A stretch of DNA of 64,000 nt from Hydrogenophaga sp. 2FB (GCF_005503365.1 NZ_SCML01000008.1:1-64000); one strand, 5' to 3'. Counted from the stretch's first letter, positions 33,790 to 42,335 are shown. Numbers and translations are program-made. The notes: generated by a model not told the origin, from the sequence alone.

Positions 33790-34704
33790 TCAGGCTTGCG
33801 GCACGCAGTACTCGGCGTCCGAGAGACGGAAGGTGGTGCGCTTCATCAGGCGCGGCTGGTCGATGCGCATCACGTCGCGGCGGTGCATGGTGCAGCCGTT
33901 GTCCCACATCATCATGTCGCCGTTCTGCACCTTGTGGCGGTACACGTGGGCCGGGTCGCCGCCGGCCGCGAACAGCAAGGGCAGTACGCGCGCGTTCTGT
34001 TCGTCGCTCAGGCCTTCGATGCCGATGAGCGTGGTCGGGTCGGCGTAGAGCGCCTTGCGGCCGGTGGTCGGGTGCGTGAGCACCACCGGGTGTTTCGCGT
34101 CGGGCAGGCTCAGCATGGCGTTGGCCTTGGCCTTGTCCTGCAGTTCCAGCGCGTTGAGCATGGCGTAGCGCTTGGCGTAGCGGTAGGTGCCGGTGCGGCC
34201 GTCGATGAGCTGCTGCACGTCGGCGGGCAGCTGATTCCAGGCCGCGTACTGGTTGGCCCAGTAGATGTCGCCGCCGTCGCGCGGCACCTCGGTGCCGTAG
34301 AGGATGGCGCCGGTGGCCGGGCGCACCTGGAAGGTCTGGTCGGAGTGCCAGTCCACGTCCTCGCCGCCCGCGAAGCCGCCCACGAAGCGGCCGTCCGAGT
34401 ACTTGAGGGTGCTGAAGTAGATGATCTGCTCGTGGTACGGCGACTGGATGTCCTTGCGGCCCGAGGTCTCGCAGTGGCCGAAGCGTTGGGTGAAGCGCAC
34501 CAGCTCGGGTTCGTCGAGCGACTGGCGGCGGAAGACCATCACCGGCGACTTGCGCCAGATGGCCTTGAGTTCGTCGATCGCCGCTTCGTTGTCGACGATG
34601 TCCATGATGGACGTGTGCACCTGGACGGCGAAATCGGAATGCAGGGATGAGGTCTGGATCTTGGGCATGGCGGTGTCTTGTGGGCTCGTTCGCGGTTCGG
34701 TCAT
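33790..34704 (-). CDS. TauD/TfdA-family Fe(II)/2-oxoglutarate dioxygenase
   Basis: A dioxygenase of 304 residues from ATG 34704, which overlaps the Bug gene stop by 4 bases; MPKIQTSSLHSDF (34668) is a second plausible start. The facial triad shows as WHSDQTF (His-x-Asp), with the distal His in DNGCTMHRRDVMR and the 2-oxoglutarate Arg in RTTFRLSD. Such enzymes hydroxylate an aliphatic carbon and can release sulfite, herbicide side groups or a modified acid. Here it lies between a Bug receptor and an aldolase, so it may make the hydroxy acid that RraA cleaves. Substrate unknown. Confidence 0.88.
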   Translation of the reverse strand: MTEPRTSPQDTAMPKIQTSSLHSDFAVQVHTSIMDIVDNEAAIDELKAIWRKSPVMVFRRQSLDEPELVRFTQRFGHCETSGRKDIQSPYHEQIIYFSTLKYSDGRFVGGFAGGEDVDWHSDQTFQVRPATGAILYGTEVPRDGGDIYWANQYAAWNQLPADVQQLIDGRTGTYRYAKRYAMLNALELQDKAKANAMLSLPDAKHPVVLTHPTTGRKALYADPTTLIGIEGLSDEQNARVLPLLFAAGGDPAHVYRHKVQNGDMMMWDNGCTMHRRDVMRIDQPRLMKRTTFRLSDAEYCVPQA

Positions 34705-35678
34705 TCGGGTTTCATCTGCGCGGCCTGGATCAGCTGCGCGTAGTTGCGCCGCTCGGCCTGCAGCCAGGCCACGAGCTCGGTCGTGGTCTTGGGGGGTGCG
34801 CGCTCGAAGCCCAGGTCGGCCAGGGCCTTGTGGGTTTCCGGCAGATCGAGGATCTTTTTCATCTCGCCGGCCAGGCGAGTCCGGATCTCGGTGGGCACGC
34901 CCTTGGGCACCATGAGCGCGTTCCACGCGGCGATGGTGAAGTTGGGCAGGCCTTGCTCGCTGGCGGTCTTCACCCCGGGCATGGAGGCCAGCGGAGCGGT
35001 GGTGGTCACCGCGAGCGGCTTGATCTTGCCGAGTTGGGTGCGCGTGGCGGCCACGGTGTCGATCAGGATGGGCACGTGTCCACCGAGCGCGGCGGTCATG
35101 GCATCGGCCGAGCCTTTGAACTTCACGGCGAAGAGCGGCACGTTGTGCTGCTTGAGCATCTCCAGCACCAGCTGGCCGGTCACGCTGGGGATGGCCACGT
35201 CGACCTTGTCGGGCTTGCTGCGCGCCAGCGCGATCAGTTCCGACAGCGAGTTCACCGGCACGTTGGGCCCTGCCGAAATCGCGAACGGGATCAAGGCGGT
35301 GAGCACGATGGGATCGAAGTCCTTGTCGGCGTCAAAGCCCGGATTGAGGAACAGCGCCGGGTTCATGGCGTGCGTGCCCGAGGCCCCCATCAGCAGGGTG
35401 TAGCCGTCGGGCGTGGCGCGTGCGGCCGCCACCGTGCCGATGTTGCCGGAGGCGCCCGGACGGTTTTCCACGAAGACGTTCTGGCCGAGCGCGTGCGTGA
35501 GCTTCTCGGCGAAGTAGCGGGTGGCGATGTCGGTGCTCTGGCCGGCCGGGTAGGCCACGATGATGCGCACCGGCTTGCTGGGCCAGTCGCCTTGCGCCAG
35601 CGCGGGCACGCTCAGGGCGGCCAGCGCGGTCACGGCGGTGAAGCCTTTCAGCAGGGTGCGTCGCATCAGGGATTGCAT
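34701..35678 (-). CDS. Bug/TctC-type periplasmic receptor
   Basis: A 325-residue receptor with a Tat-like or Sec signal (MQSLMRRTLLKGFTAVTALAA) and the Bug core VRIIVAYPAGQSTDIATRYF, VENRPGASGNIGTVAAARA, GTHAMNPALF. Start at 35678 is preceded by GGAGACAACACC. Its stop overlaps the TauD-like start, so the two are coupled. The operator-like site C lies 95 bases upstream. Confidence 0.9.
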   Translation of the reverse strand: MQSLMRRTLLKGFTAVTALAALSVPALAQGDWPSKPVRIIVAYPAGQSTDIATRYFAEKLTHALGQNVFVENRPGASGNIGTVAAARATPDGYTLLMGASGTHAMNPALFLNPGFDADKDFDPIVLTALIPFAISAGPNVPVNSLSELIALARSKPDKVDVAIPSVTGQLVLEMLKQHNVPLFAVKFKGSADAMTAALGGHVPILIDTVAATRTQLGKIKPLAVTTTAPLASMPGVKTASEQGLPNFTIAAWNALMVPKGVPTEIRTRLAGEMKKILDLPETHKALADLGFERAPPKTTTELVAWLQAERRNYAQLIQAAQMKPE

Positions 35679-35760
35679 GGTGTTGTCTCCGGATCGTGTG
35701 TGGTGTGGCGTGTCGCTGGTGTCAAAGGTAGCGCGGGGCGCGGCGCTTGGGTGTGCGGCG

Positions 35761-35797
35761 GTCCTGCAGGGTTTCACATGTTGAACTTGTGCAGGAC
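35761..35797. promoter_or_regulatory. Operator site C inside a larger inverted repeat
   Basis: TTCACATGTTGAA (35773-35785) is centred within GTCCTGCA (35761-35768) and TGCAGGAC (35790-35797), which form 8-bp outer arms. The element lies between the SMP-30 gene and the Bug gene, both on the minus strand. It can act as operator, and the outer arms may form a terminator hairpin for the upstream transcript. Confidence 0.6.
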
Positions 35798-35810
35798 CGT
35801 CTGGTAGTGC

Positions 35811-36740
35811 TCAGGCGGCCGTGCCCGCGTGCGAGTGCATGGGCCGGCCGGCCACCGGCACGCGCGCGGTGAACACCGTGCCCGAGCGCGATTCCAGCAT
35901 GTGCAGCGTGCGACCATCGGCCCCGCCGTAGGCGCAGTTGGTGGTGGTGAGGCCGCCGTTGGGCGCGTCGATGCGGTACAGCGGTTCGCCCTTGGGGCTG
36001 AAGATCCAGACCGCGCCGAAGCCCACGTGGCTCACCGCCAGCCCGCCTTCGGCGTCGAGCGCGATGCCGTCGGGCCCGCCACCGCCTGACATCTGAATGA
36101 ACACGCCCACCTTGGTGGCCGTGCCATCCGCGGTGAGCGGCACGCGCCAGATCGCGTTGTCGCGCGTCACGGCCAGGTAGACCGCGCTCTCGTCGAGGTT
36201 CATCACCAGCCCGTTGGGGCTGGGAATGCCGGCGAGCACGACGTCCAGATCGCCATTGGCGCGCAAGCGGTACAGGCGGCCACTGGGGTCGTGCAGGCCG
36301 CTCATGCCCTGGTCGGTGAAGTAGAGATCGCCGTTGGACGCAAAGAACAGGTCGTTGAGTCCGCGGAAGCCTTCGAGCCGCGCGCGCTCCAGGTAGGGCT
36401 CGATCCGGCCGGTCTTCGGGTCCAGGACCATGAGGCCGCGCCGGAAGTCGGTGATGAAGGCGCGGCCATCGGGGTGGAACTTCAGGCCGTTGGGTTCGCC
36501 GTCGTACTGCGTGACCAGGTCCACATCGCCACGGGGGTCGATGCAGAAGATGCGGCCCCAGGGAATGTCGACCACCCACAGGTTGCCCTGCCGGTCGAAC
36601 GACGGCCCTTCGAGGAACACCGGGGTCGGCGCGCCGTGCAGCTGGGTGTTGACCCAGTCGCTCTCGCGGTCGTGCACGAGGAAGCGCTCGGGGATGCGTG
36701 CGAAGACCTCGGCCTTGAGTTTTTCGGGGGGATGGAACAT
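35811..36740 (-). CDS. SMP-30/gluconolactonase-type lactonase
   Basis: A 309-residue beta-propeller protein of the SMP-30 family. Conserved blocks: FLEGPSFDRQGNLWVVDIP with the metal-ligand Glu, GEPNGLKFHPDGRAFI, FRGLNDLFFASNGDLYFTD with the Asn, and GGGGPDGIALDAEGGLAVS with the catalytic Asp. It hydrolyses a lactone, probably derived from a sugar acid or hydroxy acid, to the open acid. No signal peptide is seen, so it is cytoplasmic. It follows the TRAP permease by 11 bases. Confidence 0.88.
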   Translation of the reverse strand: MFHPPEKLKAEVFARIPERFLVHDRESDWVNTQLHGAPTPVFLEGPSFDRQGNLWVVDIPWGRIFCIDPRGDVDLVTQYDGEPNGLKFHPDGRAFITDFRRGLMVLDPKTGRIEPYLERARLEGFRGLNDLFFASNGDLYFTDQGMSGLHDPSGRLYRLRANGDLDVVLAGIPSPNGLVMNLDESAVYLAVTRDNAIWRVPLTADGTATKVGVFIQMSGGGGPDGIALDAEGGLAVSHVGFGAVWIFSPKGEPLYRIDAPNGGLTTTNCAYGGADGRTLHMLESRSGTVFTARVPVAGRPMHSHAGTAA

Positions 36741-36751
36741 GGCGGTTTTCC

Positions 36752-38053
36752 TCAGCGCCCCGACACCTGGCTGGGCAGCCACAGCGCGAGGTCGGGCAGC
36801 ACGATCAGCAGGCCTACCAGCAGGAACATGATCAGGTGGAAGGGAATGGTGCCCATCACCACGTCCGACAGATTGCCGCGCGCGATGCTCTGGATCACGA
36901 ACAGGTTGATGCCGATCGGTGGCGTGATCTGCCCCATCTCGATGAAGACCACCACCACGATGCCGAACCACACCGGGTCGATGCCGTAGGGCGCCAACAG
37001 CGGGTAGAGCAGCGGCACGGTGATGACGATCATGCCCAGGCTCTCCACCAGCGCGCCGAGCGCCGTGAACAGGATGAAGAGCGCGAACAGGAATTCCATC
37101 TTGCTCAGGTTGAGCCCGACGATGAAGGCCGTGATGTCTTCGCCCACCCCCGCCACCGCCATGGCGTACGAAAAGATGAAGGCCGCGTAGGTGATGAACA
37201 GGATGTTGCTCGTCACCAGCGTGGAGCGCTTGAGGCAGTCCACGAATTCGCGCCACGACAGTTCGCCGAAAAGCTTGGCGATCACCACCGCGAAGATGCA
37301 ACCCGCGGCCGCGGCTTCGGTGGGCGTGGCCACGCCGGTGTAGATCGCACCCATGATGCCCAGGATGAGCAGCATGAAGGGCACGATGTCCACCAACGCG
37401 CGCAGCACGGTCTCGCGCGTGAGCGCCTCGGTTTCGCGCGGTGCGATCTCGGGCCGGCGGATGGCCGCGACGGCCAGGTACACCATGAACATCAGCGTGA
37501 GCACGATGCCCGGGATCACACCTGCCATGAACAGCTTGGCCACCGAGGTTTCGGTGAAGGTGGCGTAGACGATCATGGCGATGGAGGGCGGGATCAGGAT
37601 GCCCAGCGTGCCACCCGCGGCCAGCGAGCCGGTGGCCAGGCGCGCGTCGTAGCCCCGCGCCTTGAGCTCGGGCAGCGCCACCTTGCCGATCGAGGCGGCG
37701 GTGGCCACGCTGGAGCCACTGACCGCCGCGAACACGGCGCAGCCCGCGATGTTGGTCTGCAGCAGGCCACCCGGCACGCGCCGCACCAGCTTGGACAAGC
37801 CGCCATAGACCCGCAGACCCAGTCCACTGCCCTGCAGGATGTCGGCCATCAGCACGAACAGCGGAATGGCGGTCAGCGTGTAGCTGTCCATGCTGCCCCA
37901 GCTGGCCAGCCCCAGGCCGTGCAGCGCGCCCACGCCGCCTTGCAGCCACAGGTAGGCGATGCCCGGCAGCAGGATGGCGAAGGGCACCGACATGCCGGTG
38001 GCCAGCAGGCCGATGAAGAGCACGAAGATGCCGATGATCAGGTACTCATGCAT
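36752..38053 (-). CDS. TRAP transporter large permease (DctM)
   Basis: A 433-residue DctM permease: TAIPLFVLMADILQGSGLGL, AVFAAVSGSSVATAASIG, GTLGILIPPSIAMIVYATF and a C-terminal IEMGQITPPIGINLFVIQS. About 12-13 helices are predicted. It pairs with the DctQ gene that overlaps its start by 8 bases and with the DctP gene upstream. Confidence 0.93.
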   Translation of the reverse strand: MHEYLIIGIFVLFIGLLATGMSVPFAILLPGIAYLWLQGGVGALHGLGLASWGSMDSYTLTAIPLFVLMADILQGSGLGLRVYGGLSKLVRRVPGGLLQTNIAGCAVFAAVSGSSVATAASIGKVALPELKARGYDARLATGSLAAGGTLGILIPPSIAMIVYATFTETSVAKLFMAGVIPGIVLTLMFMVYLAVAAIRRPEIAPRETEALTRETVLRALVDIVPFMLLILGIMGAIYTGVATPTEAAAAGCIFAVVIAKLFGELSWREFVDCLKRSTLVTSNILFITYAAFIFSYAMAVAGVGEDITAFIVGLNLSKMEFLFALFILFTALGALVESLGMIVITVPLLYPLLAPYGIDPVWFGIVVVVFIEMGQITPPIGINLFVIQSIARGNLSDVVMGTIPFHLIMFLLVGLLIVLPDLALWLPSQVSGR

Positions 38054-38612
38054 GGCGGCACTCCTGGTGGGCGGCCTGCAGGCGGCGCCAGTCCCCGCGC
38101 ACGGTGGCCAGCAACGCCCAGGCCAGCATCAGCATGCCCACGGGCATGACGAAGCGGGGCACCCACAGCGGTGTCATCAGCGAGGTGGCGGCCACGTCGC
38201 CGGAGTTCCAGGTGATCCATTCGAAACGCACGAACTCGGCCAGCAGCACCGCGGTGACCACGAGGGTCGCGAGGTCGAAGCCCAGGCGCAGCCGCGCCCG
38301 GCCCACGGGACCGAGGCGGTGTTCGACGAAATGCACCCGGTGGTAGGCGTGCTCGAGCTGGCCCGAGGCCAGCGAGAGAAAGGTGATGGCGACCAGCGCG
38401 TAACCCCCTACCTCGTTGCTGAACTGGATGGACCAGCCGAACAAGGTGCGCACCACCATCTCGGCGCCCATCATGAGCACCAGTCCCACCATGGCCCACT
38501 CGCTCAGGCGGCGGCCCAGGCGCGAGAACGCGTCTTCGGGCGGGCTGAACGCGTCACCGTCCTCCTGGTGGAGCTCGGTGTCCATGGGCAACCTCTCGGC
38601 AACATCGGCCAT
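38046..38612 (-). CDS. TRAP transporter small permease (DctQ)
   Basis: A 188-residue membrane protein with four helices and the family motif IQFSNEVGGYALVAITFLS. Starts are possible at 38612 (MADVAERL, one base after the DctP stop) or 38585 (MDTELHQ); the first is preferred for its position. It overlaps the DctM start by 8 bases. Confidence 0.85.
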   Translation of the reverse strand: MADVAERLPMDTELHQEDGDAFSPPEDAFSRLGRRLSEWAMVGLVLMMGAEMVVRTLFGWSIQFSNEVGGYALVAITFLSLASGQLEHAYHRVHFVEHRLGPVGRARLRLGFDLATLVVTAVLLAEFVRFEWITWNSGDVAATSLMTPLWVPRFVMPVGMLMLAWALLATVRGDWRRLQAAHQECRHA

Positions 38613-38613
38613 C

Positions 38614-39627
38614 TCAGCGACCTCCCGCCGTGCGCACCTTGAGCAGCGCTTCCTGCGCCGCGGGCCGCTTCTCGCCCCACTCCTTCCAGTACGGCGTGAT
38701 GCGGCGCTCGGCCTCCGCCAGGTCGGCCGCGCTGGGTTCGGTGATGACCATGCCACCCTCGGCCAGCTTCTTCGTGATCTCGCCGTCCTCGGCGGCCATC
38801 GCGGCCGTCATGCGTTTCGTGTGCTCGTCCACCAGCGCCTGCACCTTGGTGCGCTGCTCGGGCGTGAGCTTGTCCCAGGCGTCCTTGTTCACCAGGATCA
38901 GCGAATCCACGAAGCTCACGTTGAGGCGGTAGCTGTACTTGAGCAGGTCGCGCCACACATGGCCGTAGCCCGAGCTGGCGGTGAGCGCGCCGTCGATCAC
39001 GCCACGGTCGATGCCGGCCGCCACCTCGGAGGTGCCCAGCGTGACGGGGATGCCACCCAGCAGCTTGATGAACTCGGCCTGCTCGGGCGAGATCACGCGG
39101 ATCTTCTGGCCCGCGATGTCGGCCAGCGAAGTCAGCTTCTTGCGCGACCACATCACGTTCTCGGGGAAGATGTAGCGGCCCAGCACCACCACGTTCTTCT
39201 TCGCGTAGTCGGCGCGCAGGTAGGGTGCGGCGGCGTGCCAGGCCTTTTCGAAATCCGCGCGGCGCGGCAGGAACATCGGCAGGCGCACGATGCCGCCCAC
39301 CGGCACGCTGCCGACGAAGAAGGCGTCGTCACCGAGCTGCACCACGTTGTCGGCCACGGCCTGCGTGATGTTGGTGGCCGCGATGGGCAGCGTGCCGCCC
39401 AGGTTCAGGCGCACGCTCAGCTCGCTCTGGGTTTCCTTCTGGATCGCCTCGAACAGGGCGTTGAGACCCTTGACCGCCGTGACCGTGGCGACCGCGTTGT
39501 AGGTGTAGGCGCGCCACTGTGTGGCCGCCAGGGCGGTGCCGCTGGCACCCAGGCCCGCGATGCCGGTCGTGATGCCGGCCAGGTAACCCACGGCGTCGCG
39601 CCGCGTCAAACCTTGTGCTGCGTTCAT
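38614..39627 (-). CDS. TRAP transporter substrate-binding protein (DctP)
   Basis: A 337-residue receptor. The N-terminus LTRRDAVGYLAGITTGIAGL contains twin Arg and could be a Tat signal, with cleavage near ALAATQW. The fold is recognised from VRLNLGGTLPIAATNITQAV, LTSLADIAGQKIRVISPEQ (with the carboxylate-binding Arg) and GTSEVAAGIDRGVIDGALT. It is less like the DctP of the 21 kb operon than usual and probably binds a different ligand. Its start overlaps the FMN dehydrogenase stop by ATGA. Confidence 0.88.
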   Translation of the reverse strand: MNAAQGLTRRDAVGYLAGITTGIAGLGASGTALAATQWRAYTYNAVATVTAVKGLNALFEAIQKETQSELSVRLNLGGTLPIAATNITQAVADNVVQLGDDAFFVGSVPVGGIVRLPMFLPRRADFEKAWHAAAPYLRADYAKKNVVVLGRYIFPENVMWSRKKLTSLADIAGQKIRVISPEQAEFIKLLGGIPVTLGTSEVAAGIDRGVIDGALTASSGYGHVWRDLLKYSYRLNVSFVDSLILVNKDAWDKLTPEQRTKVQALVDEHTKRMTAAMAAEDGEITKKLAEGGMVITEPSAADLAEAERRITPYWKEWGEKRPAAQEALLKVRTAGGR

Positions 39628-40862
39628 GTTGTCTCCTCAGGGGTGGTGGTGGTGTCCGGTCGGGCGACCGGCAAGGGGAAAGGGGTGCTGGCGCGCGGCA
39701 GCGGCGTGCCCTCGCGCCAGAGGTAGCTCTCGTTCAATTCTTCGAAGCGCTGGCAGCCGATCTGCGCGAGCACCATGTCGATCTCGGCGCGCACGATGGC
39801 GAGCGCGCGCGACGCGCCGGGCTGGCCGGCGGCGGCCACGCCGAACAGGGTGGGTCGACCGAAGATGGCCGAGCGCGCGCCCAGGCAACGCGCGATCACC
39901 AGATCGGAGCCACGGCGAACGCCGCTGTCGAGCATGAGTTCCGCGTTGCACCCCACCGCGTCGCGCACGGCCGGCAGCATGTCCAGCGGCGATGGCGCGG
40001 CGTCGAGCTGGCGCCCGCCGTGGTTGGAGACGATCAGGCCTTGCGCGCCCAGGTGCACCGCCTGGCGCGCGTCCTCGGGGTGCAGCAGGCCCTTGATGAC
40101 CAGCGGGCCGCGCCAGGCTTCGCGGATCTTGCGGATGTGTTGCCACGAGACCATGGGCGCGGGCGTGAGCGTGCCGTACAGGTCGGCCACTTGCGAGGCG
40201 CGCGCGCCGTCGGGCGCGTAGGGCAGCCAGTTGCGCATCATGGGGATGCCGCCCGCGCGCAGGTAGCGCAGCACCCAGCCCGGATGGCCCAGCGCTTCGA
40301 GCACGACGCCGGGCGTCATCTTCAAGGGGCGTGAAAAGCCATTGCGCTTGTTGCGCTCGCGGTTGGAATTGACCGGCACGTCCACCGACACCACCAGCAC
40401 ACGGACTTTGGCCCGGATGGCGCGCCGCACGAGGTCGGCGTTGATCGACTCGTTCGTGGTGCAGTACATCTGGAACCACACGTTGTCGGGTGCCATGGCC
40501 GCAGCGTCTTCCAGCGCCGCGTTGGCGGCACTGGAGAGCAGGAAGGGGACGTTGGCCTCGCGCGCGGCGGCGGCCAGCATCAGGTCCGCATCGGGACGGA
40601 ACAGGCCCGCCAGACCCGTGGGCGAGATGCCGATCGGGCTCGCATAGCGGTGGCCGAAGAGCTCCACCGACTGATCGCACCGGGACACGTCGCGCAGGTA
40701 GCGTGGCACCAGCGTGTAGCGCTGGAATGCCGCGCGGTTGCGTTGCAGGCAGGCTTCGTCATCGGCGCCGCCATCGATGAAATCAAAGGCGATGCGCGGC
40801 AGTTTTCGGCGGGCCTGCTGCCGCAGGTCTTCCAGGTTGATGGCGGATTGGATCGAGGACAT
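39624..40862 (-). CDS. FMN-dependent L-2-hydroxyacid dehydrogenase
   Basis: A 412-residue member of the lactate/mandelate/glycolate oxidase family. Seen: FDFIDGGADDEACLQRN, SPIGISPTGLAGLFRPDAD, the Lys-containing GPLVIKGLLHPEDARQA, the catalytic His in GLIVSNHGGRQLD, and the phosphate-binding LDSGVRRGSDLVIA. It oxidises an L-2-hydroxy acid to the 2-oxo acid. It leads the minus-strand TRAP/lactonase operon; an IclR gene lies immediately upstream with operator D between them. The C-terminal tail after GCQRFEELNESYLW is longer than usual. Confidence 0.9.
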   Translation of the reverse strand: MSSIQSAINLEDLRQQARRKLPRIAFDFIDGGADDEACLQRNRAAFQRYTLVPRYLRDVSRCDQSVELFGHRYASPIGISPTGLAGLFRPDADLMLAAAAREANVPFLLSSAANAALEDAAAMAPDNVWFQMYCTTNESINADLVRRAIRAKVRVLVVSVDVPVNSNRERNKRNGFSRPLKMTPGVVLEALGHPGWVLRYLRAGGIPMMRNWLPYAPDGARASQVADLYGTLTPAPMVSWQHIRKIREAWRGPLVIKGLLHPEDARQAVHLGAQGLIVSNHGGRQLDAAPSPLDMLPAVRDAVGCNAELMLDSGVRRGSDLVIARCLGARSAIFGRPTLFGVAAAGQPGASRALAIVRAEIDMVLAQIGCQRFEELNESYLWREGTPLPRASTPFPLPVARPDTTTTPEETT

Positions 40863-40936
40863 TCGCGAGGTTCATGAGAGACGACCCCGCGAAGGTAGAG
40901 GCCCGGCGCCTTCACGGGAAGGCGCTGGCCGGCGTG

Positions 40937-40955
40937 AAGTTCACATATTGAACTT
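40937..40955. promoter_or_regulatory. Operator site D (AAGTTCA-N5-TGAACTT)
   Basis: The most symmetrical copy: AAGTTCA, CATAT, TGAACTT. It overlaps the last codons and the stop of the IclR gene and lies about 75 bases upstream of the FMN dehydrogenase start. This position suits an operator for that operon. Confidence 0.65.
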
Positions 40956-41759
40956 ACGCGCGTCGGCCGACAGGGCGTCGGCCGCGATCTGCAATTCCTG
41001 GTGCACCTGTTCCAGGCGCGCGGCCGGATACAGCTCCGCCGTTCCCACCAACGACAGCGAGGCAAAGGCCTCACCGGCTTCGTTGGTGATCTTGATGCCG
41101 AAGGCGTGCACACCCGGCACCACATCGCCCAGGTTCACGCCCCAGCCGTGCTCGGCCGAGCGGTCGAACATTTTCTGGAGGCTGGCCAGGCGCACCGTGC
41201 CGTTTCGGCCGATCTCGCCGGCCACGTTTTCCGCCAGGACGCACCGCACCTCTTCCTCGGGCAGCGTCTGCAGGATGGCCACACCACCGGCGGCCGAGAA
41301 CAAGGGCCTGCGCGTACCGGGATAGACCATCATGCCGGCGAGCTGCAGACTGCCTGCACGCTGGCTGCACACATACTCGTTGCCGCTGCGGTAGAGCAAC
41401 AGCGCCAGGCCGCCCATGCGTTTGGCGAACGCGTTTACACAGGTCTCGGCCGCGCGCTGGAACTGCATCGCGTCGGGCAATGCGAGACCGAGTTCGAACA
41501 TGAAGGGCCCGGGCAGATAGTGGCGGTCGCTGGCGCGCTGGCGCACCAGGCGCTCCTCCACCATGCACGAGAGCATGCGGTGCACCGTCCCCTTGTCCAT
41601 GCCGCAGGCGGCGGAAAGGTCGGACAGGCGCCAGCCAAATTGCGGCCGGGCGGCAATGGCCCGCATGAGGCGGATGGCCTTGGTGAGGCTTTGTGTCCCG
41701 GTACGGTCGACATTGGGCGGGCTGGACAGCGTTTCCAGGGAGCGGTCGGCAAGTTTCAT
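40941..41759 (-). CDS. IclR-family regulator, probable controller of the TTCA-N5-TGAA sites
   Basis: A 272-residue regulator starting MKLADRSLETL at 41759; the 14-residue extension to 41801 lacks support. The winged helix is at about residues 28-85 (WRLSDLSAACGMDKGTVHRM), the effector domain follows (MVYPGTRRPLFSAAGGVAIL and HGWGVNLGDVVPGVHAFGI). It is upstream of, and co-directional with, the FMN dehydrogenase operon. Two copies of the palindrome lie at its ends (sites D and E), which fits autoregulation plus control of the downstream operon. It is the best candidate for the regulator of all five sites. Confidence 0.85.
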   Translation of the reverse strand: MKLADRSLETLSSPPNVDRTGTQSLTKAIRLMRAIAARPQFGWRLSDLSAACGMDKGTVHRMLSCMVEERLVRQRASDRHYLPGPFMFELGLALPDAMQFQRAAETCVNAFAKRMGGLALLLYRSGNEYVCSQRAGSLQLAGMMVYPGTRRPLFSAAGGVAILQTLPEEEVRCVLAENVAGEIGRNGTVRLASLQKMFDRSAEHGWGVNLGDVVPGVHAFGIKITNEAGEAFASLSLVGTAELYPAARLEQVHQELQIAADALSADARKFNM

Positions 41760-41847
41760 GACCGTCGATTCTGTCGGTCGCCCATCGCCTGAACAAGACA
41801 ACTCGGGGTTTCCCCCAGTGGCTCGATTCGGGTGCTCGAACCCGGCT

Positions 41848-41860
41848 TTCAGAATATGAA
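41848..41860. promoter_or_regulatory. Operator site E (TTCA-N5-TGAA)
   Basis: TTCAGAATATGAA keeps both arms of the family with a different spacer. It lies about 90 bases upstream of the IclR start, which suggests autoregulation. Confidence 0.45.
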
Positions 41861-42018
41861 GTCCCTGTCCAGCGGCGGGAACAAGCCGCCCGGTCGCCTC
41901 ACAGCGGGCGTTCTGTCACCGCCTCCCGTTGTCCGCCACCCAAACGGCCACCTGTCCTACACACCACCCGCCCCGAGCGTCATATTCTTGTCGCGCTGGA
42001 ATGACAGCATCCGGGCAA

Positions 42019-42290
42019 AAGGCCTTCAGAGCCTTCCGCCCATGTCCTTTCACTCGTTTCCGGGAGCGCGTTCGTGTTGGTCTACAAGATTTTCGGTTTG
42101 CCGGGCTTTGTCAAAGAAGGCCTGATCTTCAACAGCTGTGTGGAAAACCTGCAGGGTCAGCCCGATCTGTGGCTCGACGAATGCCCGTATCTCTACCCAC
42201 GTTCGTCCACGCGCCAGCTTGAGGGCTTGCGCGTGGAACTGGTGAGCAGCAGCAACGCAGCGTCCGCGCCGCCGCCCCTGCGGTGGGCCC
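42019..42290 (+). repeat. Direct repeat copy 1: leader plus small-protein gene
   Basis: From a leader hairpin AAGGC-N7-GCCTT (42019-42035) through most of the small gene at 42074, this segment matches 47694-47960 in the same orientation. Leader features such as CGGGAGCGCG before the GTG are shared. The two copies bracket the acyl-CoA synthetase operon and its LysR gene. Confidence 0.75.
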
Positions 42291-42301
42291 AGGCGGCCTG
42301 A
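42074..42301 (+). CDS. Unrecognised small conserved protein, copy 1 (75 aa)
   Basis: A 75-residue protein (GTG start at 42074, GGGAG eight bases upstream). It begins MLVYKIFGLPGFVKEGLIF and contains two conserved Cys in FNSCVENLQ and LDECPYLYP, then RQLEGLRVELV. The paralogue at 47745 agrees at most positions, including both Cys and the LWLDECPYL run, while the last 20 residues differ. No signal or membrane segment is visible. I cannot assign a function; a ligand-binding or adaptor role for a small two-Cys domain is only a guess. Its stop lies 34 bases from the convergent nitroreductase. Confidence 0.75.
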   Translation: MLVYKIFGLPGFVKEGLIFNSCVENLQGQPDLWLDECPYLYPRSSTRQLEGLRVELVSSSNAASAPPPLRWAQAA

Positions 42302-42335
42302 GGTTCGCACTGGCCGCCGACGTCGGCCAGCCACG

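Noticed and set aside
41832-42125. Plus-strand 97-codon frame between IclR and the small protein
   Set aside because: Pro/Ser-rich chance frame that overlaps the small-protein gene and its leader hairpin in another phase.
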